From NCBI GenBank assembly GCA_013399305.1, contig VXAI01000376.1, positions 1-64,000 of the forward strand: DNA of 64,000 nt, written 5' to 3'. The notes beneath the pieces were generated by a model, which saw nothing but the letters and a program-made list of their open reading frames with translations, was not told the origin of the DNA and did not search any database. The position numbers and the translations under genes are program-made. Source of the DNA: Rostratula benghalensis (taxonomy: Eukaryota; Chordata; Aves; Charadriiformes; Rostratulidae). Positions 25,301 to 36,300 of the stretch are shown one piece after another (the stretch's first letter is position 1; each line of letters starts with the position of its first letter).

Positions 25301-25642
25301 CTTCTCTGTGAGGAGCCACCTGGCTCCTAGTGCCTTGGTGTGATGTGTCCCATGCCCTAACATCAGGATGGCTCATTCTCAGATCTGGAGGATGCTGTAC
25401 TTCAAGACCAGCCACCTTTCCTAAGCTCCTCTGCTATTCAAACTGCCTCCCATGGGATCCCTTGCTTTCCTGCCCTGAGGTGCAACAGGGAGTCTGGTTT
25501 CTGAAAAATTACTTCTTCTGTCATAACAGAGCAGCCAAGCCTGCCCACCAGCCTCCCAGGGAAGTAATGTCTTGCCAACATTGCAAAAGCACAGTGAAAG
25601 GGGTATGTAACATCAATCCAGGACAATGTTGTAGAAATCTCC
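16373..25642. other. Intergenic DNA, no gene recognised
   Basis: Nine kilobases with no supported exon or RNA gene. A TA-rich microsatellite-like tract lies at about 20836-20865. A POU/homeobox-site-rich stretch lies at about 20940-21080. Open frames such as 17280-17660 (+, 126 codons) have no recognisable domain. I see no CR1 tail here. Confidence 0.55.
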
Positions 25643-26115
25643 GTGCAGGAGACATTCTCTGAAGAATTAAAGAAGGGAATACAAGGGAAGGTAAATCAAT
25701 CTGGTTTTATGGAAAATAAGGCTTGTCAAACAAACCTGATTTCAGCCTGTGATGAGATTACAAATTTGGTTGATAAAGGTAACTGTCCAGATGTAATAGG
25801 TTTACATATTCTGAGGGCTTTTGACTTAGTATCAAATGACATTTGGTTGTAAAAAATGTGTACTATATAGCATCAACATAGCAGGAACTAAACAGATTTA
25901 GAACTGCCCACCTGACAGACATCCAGCAGCAACCAGTCAAGGGGTAGTAGCATCGAACAGGAACAGCTCTAGTGAGGTTCAAGTGAGGTCTAGTGAGGAC
26001 CAAGACTATGCCTGGAATGGTTTGCTGCTTTCAGCTGTGGTCTGCAAGTCAATGCAGATAAAATTGGCAGGTGATGCAAACGCCATCAGCTCAGCAGAGA
26101 GAGATGTTGATTAAG
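25643..26115 (+). mobile_element. Old CR1-type LINE relic: reverse-transcriptase domain
   Basis: The frame from 25643 to 25852 translates to a recognisable CR1 reverse-transcriptase segment. The block around NQSGFMENKACQTNLIS corresponds to the family's QHGF...SC.TNLI region, then a D.G..D spacing, then LRAFDLVSND corresponding to the motif A region ending AFD.V.H. The first Asp of motif A is replaced by His (codon 25805-25807). Downstream and in another frame, LAGDAN (26064-26081) stands where motif C has FADD. It is therefore frameshifted and catalytically dead. The nucleotide pattern (TCTGGTTTTATGGAAAATAA, ACAAATTTGGTTGATAAAGG) resembles CR1 copies of turtles and crocodilians, which suggests an old insertion. 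Confidence 0.85.
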
Positions 26116-26147
26116 ATGCCATGCTAAGCCGTCTGGGCCACTGGGGA

Positions 26148-26177
26148 ACCACTCACACAGGGACCACTCACACAGAG
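26148..26177. repeat. 15-bp tandem duplication
   Basis: ACCACTCACACAGGG at 26148-26162 is repeated at 26163-26177 with one changed base near its end. It lies just downstream of the CR1 reverse-transcriptase relic. Confidence 0.8.
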
Positions 26178-29100
26178 TTGGCTTGAATACATAGTCACAT
26201 GTCTGGCAAGGAGACAACGCGCAGGGCAGGGACTGTACCCCAAAACAGGGGCTGCAATGGCCACATGACTGAACTTGACTTCCCAGCATGAGGATTTGGC
26301 ACAGAGCCACAATCCTTGTCTAAACAACAGGCAGCATGTGACTTTTTGTGCTGTGATGAAGAGACCGCTTCTGGGATACTGTACAACCTTCTGGCATCTG
26401 GAGATCAAGAAAGCACAGAAAAGTCAAAGATGGGGTGAAAAAGACCTACAGAATCTATCAAGGGGGTGGGGAGAGGAGTGCATTAGCAGAGAGGCGTCTG
26501 ATGGCTTGAGCTGCAGAGAGCTTTGTGGCACGCCCTTGCCCTCACCATAGGCATCTTCGCTTTTACTGGGCACTGCCCTTCAGCTTCAAGGACTCCTTCC
26601 TAATGCAGAGCCAAGATGGTGAGCAAAGGCTGTAACCACCCACAGCTCTGTGACCCATATGACACAGCCCTGTGATCATACAGAGTATACCAGACCAGAC
26701 CCAGCCTCTCATGCACAGCTCCTTGCTGCAGGTAGGGAAGATGAGCAGACACTTGGAGTGTCTCAGTGATATTCAAGCCTCAGCGGCGCCCTGTGTCTCA
26801 CAAACCAGACTGGGAATAATAGGCTGTGCTACCTCTCTCTAATTTGCAGCACCATAACCATTCTAATTTGCAATTTCCCCCAAATGAGACACTTGCATAT
26901 TGATTTTCTGCTACCAATTACCAGATGGGCAGTATATACCTTGAAAAAAGTAGCATCAGCCTCTATCGGGATCATTAAAAGGCAGCATTGTAACCTCACC
27001 CAGGCATTTTAGGTGCTTAACAAACCAAGAAGGGCAGACTTTCCTTAACAAAAGCAGCAAGGAGCTGCCAAATATGTCTTTAACCAAGTGCAGCTTGCCA
27101 AGGTGAGTTTAGCAGTGCTATCTCGAGACTGCCATAATGAATTACTTTGAAGATTTTTGTTGTTTCTTTGCTTTTGTTGCTTTTTTAAGGAAAAGAAAAA
27201 AAAAATAAGACAAAACAAATACAGTAAGGAAAGAGAAGGAAAATAACAACCTATAGCCCTTCACTAAGACAGCTCTCCTTGCTGAGAAAGCAGGCAGGAA
27301 GCTATCTGAAGTATGCACCACAAACTTAGACACTGCAAATTGTGAAGTGTCCATTATGTCATTCCATACTGTCAGCCAGCTTTTTGGCTTCACTTCGCCA
27401 ACACACTCTTCATACCTATATGCCCTTCAGGAATTGTTTTCCTTGCCTCAAGACCATGAGGAAAGTGGAAAAGATACACTCTTGGGATGTTGCTGCCCCT
27501 TTCTGCTATACAAAAATTCAGCTGCGAGGAGACATCCATCTTCCCACACCGATGGCCCTATTTGGGCATCAGCCTTCTCTCCTTCTCCAGCTGCTGCAGA
27601 GAACAAGCCTTTAGGTTCCCTATATGCAAGGTGGGTCTTCCACTCCACTGGGTAGACCTTCTGATTGCAATAGACTGCTCCTGGAGCCTTGTCCTGCCAG
27701 AGAAAATGACATAAGGGAAATCACGAATTCTGTGCTCCTCTTTACGGAAGTGGGACAGTTTATGGATAGGGAAACTGGTTATCAACACATTTAAAAGAAC
27801 AAGAAGATTTTTCATAGCATCACACAATCATCTCTCCTAAGTCCTGGGTTGTGTCATCCTGCTGGGCCTGCGGCTCCCCCAAGAGTCTGCAGCTCAGCAT
27901 GGCAATACGACTACAGTTCTTCTTTGGGGCTCAAAATATGCAACAGACACAGCAAAGATGAATGAGACCTCCAGCAGCTCAAGTAATCACTGCTCCAGAC
28001 TAGCCCCAAAACGCAAAATTACTTGGAGCAGCCCAAAGGAGGCTGAAATCAAATGACTGCAAGTGAAATGAAAAATGAGCACTATATAGCCAAGTGGCTG
28101 TTTCTTCAAATATTTGAGAATTAACTTCCCTGTCATAGAGCTGGACAATAGAAAAGTTGAAATGGCAGAGGAACTTTGCTACCAAGAATACCATGCCCAA
28201 GGTTTGGCAGCTTTTCTTAACAGCACATCCAGGCCCAAAGCTCTTCAGGAAGCTTACTTGCTTGGCCCTTCCTCATCAGTCATGTGCTGGGTACCAAGCT
28301 GTCTGCCATCCATATCTTTCTCTCATTTACCCCTCCAGCACTCAGGCTGCAGTCAGCATTACTTATGCAGGCCATGTTTGCCAGCAGACACAGACAACAG
28401 TTACTGTCTCAAGGAAGGCTTACTTGCAGTGAGATCTGCAGAAACAAACATGCTTCCTGCCCTGCAGTAATTATCAGGCGTCACATCTTCATTATAAACA
28501 GGCCTTCATTGTTGGTTGACAATGAAGTAATCACACTAGGGCACGTGTAGAAAATACCTGTTATGTGGGAGACCAAGTTAGAGGCTTTATTAAAAAAAAA
28601 CCCCACTAAACATCTGACAGTACCTTATAATAATAATAGACATTGCCTTATACCTATCCACGTGATTCAGGTGGGAATTTCATCAGGACTGGGCAGGTAA
28701 CAGGGTAGTCTGGGTGGGAGCTGCCAGAAATTAGATTCTAAATCACATGTTGTGGAAACGTTGTCCATGGAGATGGCAAGGGTTTTATTCCTGCATATGG
28801 GTCAGCAGGGTTGAAATGGCAGTGGTGTGGTACAATGAAGAAAACTACACCTGCACACCTGCAGCCTTAAGCACCACTTGGATTAAATCTTTTTTTTTAA
28901 TCATTCTGCCCAATAGCCAGCCCTTCGACTTCTAGAACACATGACACAGATCTTCCCTCAGAAACCTAAAATGTACTGCTCACAGCATGGAAACTAGATG
29001 TTGTTCCATACTTTCAGAATTCTGATTAAAAATTCATCAAAATGTTTATGGTGGACGTTTTGAACATAACCGTCACTGTAGCCCAGGTCTCTTTTTTTTT

Positions 29101-30367
29101 ACTCATTTCTTGCTCAGTTTTACATCTAGCCAACAATATTCGCATTAGAAAAAACATTTAGAGCCATATTAGAAGTAAAAACAGGAGGAAAATTATTTTT
29201 TCTTTACGTAATTCAGCCTATGAAATCTATCATGCATGAAAGTCTTAAACCACTGTATGGTTTTGTATACTTAACAGGTAACAACAGGAGACTCTCCTGC
29301 AAGGTTTTTTCAACATCTCATAGAAAAAGAACCTGAAAATATGATAAATACCTCTGAATTACAATAGCTTTTTAATGCACAATTCTCTTGCAAGTAGCAG
29401 ATCGCGTTTCTGAAACATGAATATATGCACACATCAAAAAAACCTGTGTACTTAAGTTACTGAGACCGAACATGATTATTGGTGAAAAGACCCTGCAAAT
29501 CTCCCTCAGATGTTTGCCAGCCGATTGGCCAGACAGTCAGGCCAAATTTCCACTTTGAAAGTGATTTATAGAACACTCATAAAGAAAGCAGAGGGCTAAT
29601 TAAATGTCTTTAGCTGTCTGAACGACAGGTATTACCCAAAGCGACTGCAATGCGGATTTTTTTCCCTGCAACAGCCTACTGACACCTCCTGAAGGCCCCA
29701 GATTCAGCCAAGCTGAAAAACACATCTCTTCCTATTGTGTTCTTGTCTGGCTGATGTAGCGGGGGCTGTGGAAATTTGCGGCTTGTATAAAACTGACTGA
29801 TGCTCACCTACAAGCATGAAGGGCCACAATTGCTCCAGAGCCATCTCAGATAGATTTCCCCTGCCAGAAACAAAGAGGAAGTCTGTATGTCTGGATTGTT
29901 ATTAATAATGCAGAGAAGTCTCATTGTACACCATAATGGCTCATTTGATCATGATAAAGACAGTGATGAAAGGAAGCACAGAGGCTTCTGAGCTTAGTGT
30001 GAATGCTGCACTTTAAATCACTAGAACAAATTAAATTCTAAGAGAAAAAATGCTGTAAGGCACTTAGCCAGGGTGCCTGAACTGGAGAATTATTTACACA
30101 GTTTCTTTCTTTCAACAAACAAGTTTTATGAGTGAATCTAAGGCAAATATTCCCTTGAGAAACAAGCAGTAGATCTTGAACACTAAAAAAAAGGAAAGCA
30201 GGGGAGATCAAACCTGCTAGAAAGAGATAGCTTCATCCATGTTTAAATTATTGAACGACTTTCTTCTGAATGAGCTTTCAAGAAAAAGGCACAAAAGTTC
30301 AAACCAGGAAATCCAGACATGGAGGACACTGTACTCTACCCATAACAAACACGTTGCATTGGTGTAT
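26178..30367. other. Intergenic DNA, no gene recognised
   Basis: No exon or RNA gene is supported. Two stretches, about 26835-27010 and 29560-29830, have the AT-rich, motif-dense look of conserved non-coding elements (see findings). An A-rich tract lies at 27187-27225. Open frames here (up to about 118 codons) carry no domain. Confidence 0.55.
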
Positions 30368-30460
30368 AGGAACTGAAGAAAACAGGTGGCACTCATCTTC
30401 AAGAAATGCAAGAAGAAAGATCCAGGAAATGACAGGCTGGTCAGGCTCATCTCAGGGGTG
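30368..30460 (+). mobile_element. CR1 LINE fragment: start of reverse-transcriptase domain
   Basis: One frame reads QVALIFKKCKKKDPGN followed by DRLVRLIS, which matches the conserved CR1 reverse-transcriptase start (PIFKKGKK.DPGNYRPVSLTS type). It ends in a stop shortly after, at about 30466, where the LTR begins. The retroelement is a small decayed piece of an element inserted before the LTR. Confidence 0.75.
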
Positions 30461-30461
30461 T

Positions 30462-31020
30462 TCTGAACACCAGAGGGGATATTCCCTTGTAGCCCATGGA
30501 GATGACTTCAATGGAGCAAGTATTTTCCCGCACCCTGAGATGAGGACCATGCTGGAGTAGATATCCACACTACAGCCCATGGAGGACCCAACACTGGAGC
30601 AGGTGGATATCCCCTGAAGTAACTGCAGCCTGTGGAGACCTCACATTGGAATGGGTTCTCCTGACAGAAACGGTGACCACAGTGTGGTGACCCACACCGC
30701 AGCAGATTTTTCATGAAGGTTGTACCCCACAAAGAGGACCCATGCAGGAGCATCAGAAAAGTGTGAGGAGGAATGAGGAACAGAGATCCCTCACTGTCCA
30801 TCCGCCCAAGACTGCTCTGGGAGGTGGCCAAGGTAGACGAGTCAGAAGTCACAATAAATTAGTATTAATAAATTGGAGTCTATTTTGCTTGCAATGCTAG
30901 CTAGTAAGCAATCTCCCTGTCTTTATCTTGACACATGAGCTTTCCAGTTCCTGGGGGTTTTGTTCTATTTTCTCTCTCACAGTGCTGGGACTGGTGCAGG
31001 GTGAATGCTGGGTGGGAGTT
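30462..31020 (+). mobile_element. Solo LTR of an avian endogenous retrovirus (degraded)
   Basis: Successive blocks of the type ATGCTGGAGTAGATATCCAC, CACTGGAGCAGGTGGATATC, GAACTGCAGCCTGTGGAGAC and GAAAAGTGTGAGGAGGAATG are the characteristic internal repeats of an LTR family common in bird genomes (I believe ERVL-like). Further on come AATAAATT, GGAGTCTATTTTGCTTGCAA, CAATCTCCCTGTCTTTATCT and TGACACATGAGC, which match the 3' part of the same LTR. AATAAA near 30853 would be its polyadenylation signal. No gag, pol or env sequence flanks it, so it is solitary. The family name and exact ends are uncertain. Confidence 0.78.
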
Positions 31021-31554
31021 AGTCTGGTAGATCTGAAAGAGCAAAACTACCATCCCCCTTCTTCATTTTAGAAAGAACAGCATTATTATACAAAAACAAT
31101 CTAAACCACTTGCAGGCTACCTCTGAGGAAAAAATAGTCAGGGGCAACTAAACAAGACAGTCTTCTCAGGAGACTGAGTAAGAAGACCCGGGGCTGGAGC
31201 CTGAACCAGTACACACACGTATAGCAAAATGGCTCTGGATTTGAGTGGTCCACGTTGAAGAAAAGGGAGACTAACTTAGATCTCAAAGGTTTCCTCTGTT
31301 TCAGGCAACATTGGCTCAAGTTAAGCACCTTGCTCATTTTGTCAGCTGGCATGAGGCAGGACTCCACTATGAAAGTTATCTGGTTTTTAAGTTGGTCTTT
31401 ATTGGTTTGCTAAGGCACTTGAAAAAAATAAGTTGAAGCTCTTAAAAATGTCAAGCCAGCTGCTTAAGTGAATCCAGCAAATACAACTGTCAGCCTTAGA
31501 ACAAAAACATGCAAACATGTTAAAATAACTACACAGCCTTAAATGACTCATATT

Positions 31555-31690
31555 CATAGAATTTTATAACAGTTTAGGTTGGAAGGGATCTCCAATGTCA
31601 GCTGGCCCATCCATCGCTCAAAACATGTCTAATCAGATCAAGGGATGCTTGTCAACTCCTCATGCCTATGCATTCGAGTTTTCTAAAGCT
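31555..31690 (-). mobile_element. Short CR1 3' end, reverse orientation
   Basis: It begins on the + strand with CATAGAATTTTATAACAGTT and TAGGTTGGAAGGGATCTCCA, the antisense of a CR1 3' terminus, then continues weakly (CTGGCCCATCCATCGCTCAA; CGAGTTTTCTAAAG). It is strongly diverged beyond the first 60 bases. Confidence 0.72.
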
Positions 31691-33082
31691 TATTCCACCC
31701 TCTAACTTCTAAGTTACCAAGGAGAAGAAAGTTACCATACCTACTACTTACAGGAAGAAACTGAGGGCATTTGAAAGGAACAGTTTGTCTTCCACAGCTG
31801 TAAACTAAGCACAGGCTCTCCTCATGGTTTTACATATTATCTCGATACCTGGTTGTTCTGGATCAGTTTTCCAAGATGATGGTGAACATAAGATGAGGTG
31901 GATGCAACGACACTGAGTGTGGTCTCCAGGCCTATACCTTCTGTGTGCCTATCATCAGGCCGTGACATGACATCAAATACAAGGCCAAGCACGCCTTGTG
32001 ATCAGAGGAGATAAGGGAGAAGAAAATCCAGACCTGACTTTTTTATTTGATCAGGGCATTTCTCCTAGGTGCTCTTAACCACCAAGTGGTGTCCCAGAGC
32101 AGACTGAGACAAGATCAACTAGTGCTGGGATCACATGCAGCAATTAAATCTCCATCTCCTCTGGAAGAACTTAAGGTCATTAGCTAGTGTGGTCAAGGTT
32201 GTTAATGAGCTATTTACTTTGTTTGGTAATATGCCTGCCTATCTCAAAGACTTGCAAAATGACTGGATCAAGAGAGGAAAACAATGACCCGGTTATTTCA
32301 CTTTTCTAACAGACAGTGTCTTGGAAACGATGAGCGAAACAGAAAGGAGATAGAGGAGAGCAAATTGCTCATCAAAAATATTTCTGTCTCCACAGAGTTA
32401 CAGTTTTCCGTAAAAACTTTGGCTGCCTTCAGATGAATTTTTTGACTACGGAAGGAGTGAACTCAAATATAAACAAGCAAACAAAAAAAGAAAACCCCAA
32501 ACCCCAAGCAATTTCCTGCTATAAAAACTTCAGGCAAAATGGTTCTTCTCCAGCTATAAGAATAGCAGATAGAAACAGAGCAGTGCTTTAAAACTGTAAC
32601 ATATCCCGTATCTGTGTTTCCAGATGGAGGTTAAGAAGAAAGAATGATTCACAAAAGAGCCAAAAAGCCCTTCAGAGTTATGGAAAAGATATTTTATAAA
32701 GGAAAATGTAGACCAAGGCTCTTGCCTCTGTTACATTATTTCAATGTGGGTTATAAAAGTTACTGAGAAGTATGAATTCTTCCATCTCATAAAAAAAAAA
32801 AAAAAAAAAAAAAAAAACCCACCCTAAAAAAAACCCGGAACGCAGGTCAACACTGAAAGCTGAATATATCTAATAGTCCCTCACTTGGCAACCTCTCCCA
32901 GGACACAATAGAATCACTGTCACCTAAAGTCTGCATCCAGCTGGCTAAAGAATGCATGCTGACTAAATGAGGAGCCTTGGGCAAGATGCAGAAATTGCTG
33001 GGTGAAGTTTCAAGACATGAATTACTATAGGAGGGAAGGATACAGATTCATCATTACTTCATCCAGCCTTCATATCTATGCA
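31691..33082. other. Intergenic DNA, no gene recognised
   Basis: No exon or repeat family is recognised apart from the A27 tract at 32791. The part at 32060-32400 may be an old repeat I cannot name. Confidence 0.5.
32791..32817. repeat. A27 homopolymer
   Basis: Twenty-seven consecutive A bases, then CCCACCCT and further A-runs. It could be a decayed insertion tail or a simple homopolymer; the preceding sequence is not a recognised element. Confidence 0.9.
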
Positions 33083-33318
33083 TCGGGGGAGGTTTAGACT
33101 GGATATTAGGGAAAAATTTTACAGTTAAAATGTTATCAAGCATTGGAACAGGCTGCCCAGGGAAGTGGTTGGCACTATTTAAAAGACTTAGAGTCTTAGA
33201 GACTTAAAAGTGCTTAGAGATATGGTTTGGTGATGATTGTTGTCAGTATCAAGTTGATGGTTGGATTCAGTGGTCTGAAAGGTCCTTTCCAACCTAGGTG
33301 ATTCTATAATTCTGTGAA
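33083..33318 (+). mobile_element. CR1 LINE 3' end fragment
   Basis: It starts GGGGGAGGTTTAGACTGGAT and ATTAGGGAAAAATTTTACAG, continues CATTGGAACAGGCTGCCCAG and ends GGTCCTTTCCAACCTAGGTG then ATTCTATAATTCTGTG, the CR1 terminal repeat. A small internal duplication (AGAGTCTTAGAGACTTA) sits near 33190-33210. Confidence 0.9.
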
Positions 33319-36300
33319 TAATGCAGTTACTTCAGCTTTCATTTTGGCAGCAGTCGTCCTGGAAGCAAGTCCCCAGAACTCCACTGCGTAGACTGGATCT
33401 AAGCTAAGTAAGTGAGGGTACCAGCTGAGGATACAGCTCACAGAATGGAAATTTATAGAAATGAAGCAAATTAACAGCTTTGCAAGGTCAGCAGAATTTA
33501 TCTGACTCCTCTGCTCTCAGTGTGCTGAGAACACTTGCACTTTTATGGCTGTAATTATGCAGCCCTGCTCACTGCTTCACTGCCTAGCCCAAGGTTTATA
33601 GAGCAACATGAAACTTATAGTTGTTAATCCAGGCTGTTAGCTACTGCTTTCATTTCATCTTACCACAATCACAACAGATGTTTATATTTACTACACGCTT
33701 AACAAGGGCTTCACAGTAATTTTTAGGCACAGTTTCAATCTGGCAGCATTGCAGGCAAACCATCAACCTTCTCACTTGGTAGGACCCTTCACCTCAAAGG
33801 CAGTTTGGAACTGCAAGCTGGGGAGATCTGCTCAGATTTCCCATTCCTTAGGCCAGCATTGCTGGGCAAGCAAAGGCAGTTCACTCTCTTTTACATATTC
33901 CAGTGTCTCTGACAGTTCCTTTGGACCTTTTCCTTACACCTAGCAGTTTTACAAGGTGATCTTCAAGGCACCCAAGACAGCTTCATCCTTGCTTTGTAAA
34001 TGGACACTTATTTTTTAGTATTGTGTGGTGATTGTATTGCAAACATGCATTCTTACAGTATTGGCTGCCTCTGATTTATCAGCACATTTACTGTAGATCC
34101 ATAATGGGCTCAGATTTATGCTTTCATCTATTTTTATGGCTTAAAGGGACCAGCACAGATTTCATTTTGCTCCGTTCCTTCTCTTCAACTGATAAGCACT
34201 TGTTTGCTGCCTTCCGACCAGAGTTCTCTTCCAAACAGGATTTTTCTTGCTACAGGTAGCCATGGGAGAAACACAGCAACTTAAAATCTCAAAAAAAAAA
34301 AAAAATTACCTTACTAACTACAGTATATGCCACAGAAAATGGGGCTTTTCTATACTGAGTAAGTATTTTTGCCAAGAGATCAACCCCCCCCCCCAAAAAA
34401 AAAAAAGAAAACAGGAAAAGAAAAAGAGCAAAAAGGAAAATCCCTGTCAACACCACCCTATAGGCTAATGTGCCTCAGATCAGACCTGGGAGCCTTCTTA
34501 ATTAACCAGACTCTTAATAGAATTAAAGCCTCTAATTCAAGAAAATTGGAAAGCAACTAATTCAGCAACTATTTTTTTTTCACACAGAAACCCCTAAACC
34601 TCTAAACACAACAAACAAACTCAGCATTGAGCCAGATAGGGTTTTCATAACTCATCTTCATTCCTCATCTCACATAGCTCCTCAGCATGAATTGCACCAG
34701 GAACCTCTGCTTGTTCTGATGTCCCCACGGTCTCCCTGAAACCTGATTTCAGCTGGGAATACAAAAGAAACCATAAAGTGACAGAGATACAAGCCCTTTC
34801 CTGGATAAATCAAAGCGCTGCCAGGAACAGAATGTCTTAGTGCTGCATCTAACAAGACTATGCAATATCAATTCTGGGAGCAACTGCACTTCCATAGCAC
34901 AACTGACTGCCCTTGGTAAGCTTAGGATATGGTTAGTAGACTCCTCTTCATTACAGTATTGGAAATTTGTCTTCATTGTACTTCCAAAATGGAGAATGCC
35001 TTGATGTGAGTTTCTCCTCTGGCTCTAAACACTTCAGCATCTATTTTCAAGAACAGTTTGCTACTCTTTCCCTAGTGATTTCTCACTTGAGAAACATTAA
35101 ATGCCTCCTCATGCTGCTCCCTCCATCAGCTGAATCTTTTTTATATTAGCATCCATAATTTCTCCATTTATAAGATGGGTTCAAAGTCAAAAGGCTCGCT
35201 GCCTGCTAGACAATGGAATGCATTTGGGCTTTTTGAGAAGCAGCAGAGCAGCAGCACTCAGGCCCTGATCCAGCCCAGGAACCTGCTTGTCCCACGTGCT
35301 ACACATACTGCCCACTCTCACTGTGGGGCACCAGTAGCCCTGAATACCACCACTGTGCCTCCCCATATACATCCAGGTGTGAACCTATAGCTGCTGAACA
35401 GAGAGAGGGGATTGCAACATATTTGGCCCATTCCTGGGCATCGGCAAGAGGTGTCCTGATTTATGCTGGGCAATGCTACGTCACAAAGACTGCTTTTAGC
35501 ATAGAAAGCACCACCAAATTCAACACTATTTGGCATGGCTGTCCTCCAGGACCCATAAGAGTTGTAATGAAATCGAGTCTGCTCTTTCACAACAGGGTTC
35601 ACCTCCACTACAGGCTCAGTTGTTATACCCAGCCCTGAAAAGGAGTTTGGAAAATACATTTACACAGGGTCCCAGACTGGCTGCAAGCCCCACCTCTGCA
35701 ACAAGTCATGCCCTGCTCTAGCAAAACTGACACATTTCAAACACACAAACTCTCCTTGCCACTGCAAGGGACTGACAGACTAAGGGTCCATGCCATTGCC
35801 CACCACTCAAATTGGTATCATTAACCGCAGGTGGACACTATGGGCCACAGCAATCAGGAAAACATCTCTGATTCAGATGGCAGTGGTCATGGCCACTTTC
35901 CTGTTCCACTCTTGCCTGTTCCCCATTAGTTAGCAGCTGGCCTGCGTTCCTGGAGCATGAGGTATTTATAAAATCTGAGAAGGGAAGACTTCAGTGGCCT
36001 ATCATTTTACACATCTGGGGCTTTGTAAAATTCTAGGCTGAAGGCTGATTGCCTCCAGTCACCCTAGACATCTATTATTGGTCCATAAAAACACACAGTG
36101 CACCGCCCCGGAGTTGCTAATAGCAGCTCAATTATGAAGGAATTTGCATTGGAAGCAGAGAATCAGTCTCATTCTTATGTGTGTCTCCACCCCAAAATTA
36201 AAGCACTTACTTGTGGAGCCCAGAATACATTTTCTGAGGCAGCCTATTCATTGGCATCCTATGGAAAGATTGAGAAGTGGCCTCTTTCGGGTCTTTCACT

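Noticed and set aside
32060..32400. Possible old LINE-like segment
   Set aside because: The wording felt repeat-like but I could not match it to a CR1 block or translate a domain from it.
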